DNA from: Hymenobacter cavernae
Lineage (GTDB): Bacteria > Bacteroidota > Bacteroidia > Cytophagales > Hymenobacteraceae
Direction of reading: 5' to 3'
Length of the DNA: 64,000 nt
Assembly: GCF_014641455.1 (NCBI RefSeq)
Contig: NZ_BMHT01000002.1
Span: 879,137 to 943,136 of the forward strand
Shown here: piece after piece, positions 61,018-64,000 of the stretch
Layout of the letters: the number at the start of each line of letters is the position of its first letter
How positions within the stretch are numbered: the first letter of the stretch is position 1
Program-made: the position numbers and the translations under genes
The notes under the pieces: generated by a model
Told to the model about the DNA's origin: nothing
What the model saw: only the letters and a program-made list of their open reading frames with translations
Databases searched by the model: none

Positions 61018-62241
61018 ATGCGCGTTCCTGCTGCTTGGTTCTTTCCGCTCCTTCTCCTGGCTTTGTGTGGCGCCTGCTCTGAGCACAATGCTTCTTCTCC
61101 GCAGTCATCGGTTGTAATCAGCCGTCCGGCCCACCAGCAACCCGACTCCGCTGCCGCGCCTTCTTCCAAACCTAGGGTCGTGCCTGAGCCTACCGCGGAA
61201 CAAGATGTAGCTACGTTTCTGGCCGGAATGCCCGTTCGCACGCAGAGTGATTTGCACCAACTTACCACGCAGCCCGAATGGCAGGCTTTTGCGACTGATG
61301 CGGATAAAAGCTGGGACAATTACCATCAGACCCGAACCACTAAAATCCAGCAGTGGGCCGCAACAGAGCTAGATTCTGTTCGGCGCACCAGCTCTACGGT
61401 TTTTTATCCGTTCAGCGGCCCGGATTTGTTGAATGTCGTGACGTTGTTTCCTGCCAGCCAGACCTATGTGCTGGTCGGCTTGGAACCTGTTGGGACGGTG
61501 CCGCAGCGCAGCACGCTTGAGAACCCGGCGTTGTTTCCGGCTGTCAAAGCTTCGCTATGGTCGATTCTAAACTTCAGCTTTTTCCGCACCAACGACATGG
61601 CCGTGGATTTAAAGTCAGTTGAGCTCGACGGTGCCCTGCCGCTTCTGATGCTTTTTGCTGCCCGCACCGATCAGCAAATAACGGCGGTAAATTACGTGCA
61701 GCTCGATGCCGCCGGACAGCTCACGCCTGTCGATACAGCCGTGATCCGCAAGCCCGATCCGCGAGTTATTCCGGGCGTTGAGCTTAAGCTCGCCGACAAA
61801 AACGGTCAGGGAAAAACCGTCTACTACTTCTCCGCCGATCTCAGCGACTGGAAGCTAGGTATCACCAAAGAAGCTGTGTTGCGCTACGTCCGCACCCTAG
61901 GTCCGCTGACTACCTACGTGAAATCAGCCACTTACCTCATGCACAAGGTCTATTTCTCTAAGGTTCGCCACCTGATTCTAGAGAACAGCCGCTACGTTCT
62001 GCAAGATGATTCTGGCATTGCCTTAAAGTACTTTCGCCCTGATAAGTGGCGTTTTACGTACTATGGCACGTACCGCAGGCCGATCAATCTTTTCGCTAAG
62101 TACTATCAACCGGTACTCACCGAGGCGTATCAGGACTCAGTACACAAACCGCAGCCCTTACCTTTTGGCACTGGTTATAATTGGCGCCAGAACAATTCCA
62201 ATTTGCATTTGGCGCGCCGTCGTACTGCCCCTGCAAGCTAG
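61018..62241 (+). CDS. Hypothetical lipoprotein upstream of the beta-lactamase-fold gene
   Basis: A 407-residue product with lipoprotein signal (VPAAWFFPLLLLALCGAC; Cys near residue 20), then a Ser/Pro linker. The mature part has no motif I know; VFYPFSGPDLLNVVTLFP, TYVLVGLEPVGTVP, KTVYYFSADLSDWKLG and YLMHKVYFSKVRHLILENS are notable. The ATG at 61018 starts the signal peptide; 60991 is the alternative. It is 36 bases before the serine-hydrolase gene, so they form a probable operon, perhaps in envelope maintenance. Function unknown. Confidence 0.75.
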   Translation: MRVPAAWFFPLLLLALCGACSEHNASSPQSSVVISRPAHQQPDSAAAPSSKPRVVPEPTAEQDVATFLAGMPVRTQSDLHQLTTQPEWQAFATDADKSWDNYHQTRTTKIQQWAATELDSVRRTSSTVFYPFSGPDLLNVVTLFPASQTYVLVGLEPVGTVPQRSTLENPALFPAVKASLWSILNFSFFRTNDMAVDLKSVELDGALPLLMLFAARTDQQITAVNYVQLDAAGQLTPVDTAVIRKPDPRVIPGVELKLADKNGQGKTVYYFSADLSDWKLGITKEAVLRYVRTLGPLTTYVKSATYLMHKVYFSKVRHLILENSRYVLQDDSGIALKYFRPDKWRFTYYGTYRRPINLFAKYYQPVLTEAYQDSVHKPQPLPFGTGYNWRQNNSNLHLARRRTAPAS

Positions 62242-62277
62242 CTCCTGCTCTTTGTGCTATAGAATAGATAAGGTTAG

Positions 62278-63609
62278 ATGAAGCAACGCCTAACGAGCTT
62301 TCCGCATTTACTATTTGGGCTATTGATGCTTGCAGACCTCAGTGAGTTAGATTTCAGTAAGTTAGGTTGCGTTTCTTCGACCCCATTACCAAGAGCTAAC
62401 ACCGCTGCTCGTACTACCCCTTTGCTGGATAGCCTGCTCTACTCCGATGCTCAACTAGCGGCTGTTGCCAAGCGCGCTGCTACTTATGAGCTGCAAATCA
62501 TCTACACGCAAATTGACCGCGACGAGAAAAATCAGCCTCATTTCACCCAACACAACTTTCGTCTTAACCCCCGTCAGTACTTCGATCCTGCCAGCCTAGT
62601 CAAGCTACCAACTGCGGTGCTGGCGCTAGAAAAGCTAAACAGCTTGCGCAGCCTAGGTGTCACTCGTAATAGCCCGATGGTCACCGGTATCGCCTATCGT
62701 TGTCAAACGGCTGTCCCTTATGTTGCCACCGCTGATTCTGATTATCAACACAGTGTAGGCAATTATATAAAGCGTATGTTGCTTGCGAGCGACAACAACG
62801 CTTACAATCGACTCTATGAATTCGTAGGTCAGCGCCCACTCAACGAACACCTCTGGAACCTAGGTTACTCGCAGATTCGTATCGTCCGCCGCTTTGCTCC
62901 CTGCGATACGGCTGCTAACCGATGTACTAATCCAATCTCCTTTTATGATGCTAATAGTCGGGTCCTTTACAAACAACCAGCCGCTATTAACTCTAGAAGT
63001 TTTAGCTCTCCCCTAGGGCACGTTACAAAAGGTAAAGCCTATAAAGCAGGTGGGAAGCTGATTCACCAACCTTACGATTTCACGACTGCCAATTACTTGC
63101 CACTGCAGGATATCACCGACATACTCAAAACTGTGATGTTCCCATTTGCTGTGCCTAAAGCTAGTCGATTCAACTTACCCGCTACAGACTACCAATTTCT
63201 ACGATACTATTTACACAGTACACCGCATGGTTCTGGCTTCAAGCCCTATAGTACAGGTTCCTATTTCGATACCTATAAGAAGTACCTATACTATGGTCGT
63301 AACGCACAAATTGCTACTCGGCCTGAACTACGTATCTATAACATAGTGGGCATGTCGCACGGCTACTTGGCTGATATAGCTTATTTCGCTGATTCTACTC
63401 ATCACACCGAGTTCCTGCTCAGCTGTGCGTTATATGTTAATCAAGACGGAGTAATCAATGATGGCGTCTACGAGTATACAACTGTTGGCTTGCCTTTTTT
63501 GCGCCGTCTAGGGCAAGTGATTTATCAATATGACATCAAGCGGCTAAGACGCTACCAACCTAACTTACGAGAAATATTTTTTGAAGAGAATTTTATCCGC
63601 AAAAAGTGA
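62278..63609 (+). CDS. Serine hydrolase of the class A beta-lactamase fold, atypical
   Basis: A 443-residue protein with an N-terminal hydrophobic segment (LLFGLLMLADL) and probable export. The nucleophile motif is SLVK in FDPASLVKLPTAVLALEKL near residue 106, and the second motif is SDN in LLASDNNAYNRLYEF near 178. The third motif is not KTG: the matching place reads VGMSHGYLADIAYF near 365. The omega-loop Glu is also not evident. It is therefore unlikely to be a true beta-lactamase; a peptidase or esterase role, or loss of activity, are alternatives. Base composition is somewhat more AT-rich than the upstream gene. Confidence 0.78.
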   Translation: MKQRLTSFPHLLFGLLMLADLSELDFSKLGCVSSTPLPRANTAARTTPLLDSLLYSDAQLAAVAKRAATYELQIIYTQIDRDEKNQPHFTQHNFRLNPRQYFDPASLVKLPTAVLALEKLNSLRSLGVTRNSPMVTGIAYRCQTAVPYVATADSDYQHSVGNYIKRMLLASDNNAYNRLYEFVGQRPLNEHLWNLGYSQIRIVRRFAPCDTAANRCTNPISFYDANSRVLYKQPAAINSRSFSSPLGHVTKGKAYKAGGKLIHQPYDFTTANYLPLQDITDILKTVMFPFAVPKASRFNLPATDYQFLRYYLHSTPHGSGFKPYSTGSYFDTYKKYLYYGRNAQIATRPELRIYNIVGMSHGYLADIAYFADSTHHTEFLLSCALYVNQDGVINDGVYEYTTVGLPFLRRLGQVIYQYDIKRLRRYQPNLREIFFEENFIRKK

Positions 63610-63700
63610 GTACTTACTAGGTTAAATATCAGTATCTTGTAAAAGATGCTCGTAAAACTAGATCTAAGGAAAAGGGAGATCAGACGAAAATAACTGACTA
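63610..63700. other. Spacer before the tandem promoters
   Basis: No gene or hairpin is recognised in this short AT-rich stretch. Confidence 0.4.
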
Positions 63701-63703
63701 AGG

Positions 63704-63735
63704 TTTGGAAACTCTAACTTGAGCGTGCATCTTTG
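63704..63735 (+). promoter_or_regulatory. Tandem promoter P1
   Basis: TTTG (63704-63707), a 20-base spacer and CATCTTTG (63728-63735), then CACTCCC. One change from TAnnTTTG. Confidence 0.55.
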
Positions 63736-63823
63736 CACTCCCAAACCGAAACGCGGTGAGGGAACAGGCAAGGGTATTGGCTGCTACTGGCACCTAGACT
63801 CTCAAAAAAAGTTTTCTGTGTAC

Positions 63824-63855
63824 TTGACACGAGGCAAAAGCCGGTAGTATCTTTG
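63824..63855 (+). promoter_or_regulatory. Tandem promoter P2
   Basis: TTG (63824-63826), a 21-base spacer and TATCTTTG (63848-63855), a full -7 consensus, then CAGCCCCC. Confidence 0.65.
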
Positions 63856-63917
63856 CAGCCCCCTTCGAGTGGAAGGGGGGTAGAAGACGAAGGAGAAAAA
63901 AAAGTTTTACTGCTTGG

Positions 63918-63947
63918 TTGTTTTTCTAACTAAGTTTTGTACCTTTG
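63918..63947 (+). promoter_or_regulatory. Tandem promoter P3, probably of an rRNA operon
   Basis: TTG (63918-63920), a 19-base spacer and TACCTTTG (63940-63947), then CACTCCC as in P1. No start codon with a long frame follows before the window ends, which fits a stable-RNA transcript. Confidence 0.65.
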
Positions 63948-64000
63948 CACTCCCAAAACGAACCAAGGCTTCAAACGGAAGCAAAAAAGGAGGGAGTAGC

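Noticed and set aside
63001..63609. True class A beta-lactamase conferring resistance
   Set aside because: The KTG motif and omega-loop Glu are not found, so a resistance call is not supported.
1..64000. CRISPR array, prophage, transposase or integrase
   Set aside because: No regularly spaced repeats, phage structural genes or transposase motifs were seen on either strand.

Overview
The window comes from a chromosome of a Bacteroidota bacterium, most likely Hymenobacter or a close Cytophagales relative. The evidence is a SusC/SusD pair, promoters of the Bacteroidota TTTG-N19..21-TAnnTTTG type, a DUF2480 protein, PorT-like outer-membrane barrels, and moderately GC-rich coding DNA. I see no insertion sequence, prophage, integrase or CRISPR array. 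The first gene is cut by the left edge.

Layout. 1-9 kb: the end of a giant lysine-tailed protein, plsY, an AT-rich gene that appears frameshifted, and an M20 dipeptidase. 8.5-12.2 kb: four tandem minus-strand outer-membrane beta-barrel genes plus a decayed fifth copy. 12.5-19.6 kb: a PagL-like lipid A deacylase, then minus-strand pyrD, comM/yifB, gmhA, a small membrane protein and an MsbA-type ABC exporter. 20-42.6 kb: a pectin/galacturonate utilisation locus. 42.7-48.9 kb: aldehyde dehydrogenase, a Wzi-like protein, an acyltransferase and upp. 49-57.7 kb: DEAD-box helicase, tRNA-His, a PfkB kinase, an M61 peptidase, rpmH-rnpA and an S41 protease. 57.8-63.6 kb: tsaB, a DUF2480 protein, an APC permease, a lipoprotein and a beta-lactamase-fold protein. 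The last 300 bases carry three tandem promoter-like elements that point out of the window, probably towards an rRNA operon.

The pectin locus is the main coherent system. A fused pectin methylesterase-PL10 lyase, a GH28 and a GH105 cut pectin outside the inner membrane. SusC/SusD import the oligomers, and a KdgF cupin and an ExuT-like MFS carrier handle monomers. UxaC, UxaB and UxaA convert galacturonate to 2-keto-3-deoxygluconate, and KdgK and Eda split it to pyruvate and glyceraldehyde-3-phosphate. A fructose-1,6-bisphosphatase at the end fits growth on a gluconeogenic substrate. A LacI-family regulator sits inside the locus. An identical 26-bp operator-like sequence with two AACGTT half-sites lies upstream of both plus-strand units (GH28-GH105, and susC onward), each copy ending in a possible -33 TTTG. 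KduI and KduD, needed after KdgF, are not in the window.

Other points of interest are a genome-wide-looking excess of the word CTAGGT/ACCTAG in coding and non-coding DNA, several genes whose -7 box sits directly before the start codon (probable leaderless mRNAs), and unusually long perfect hairpins between genes.
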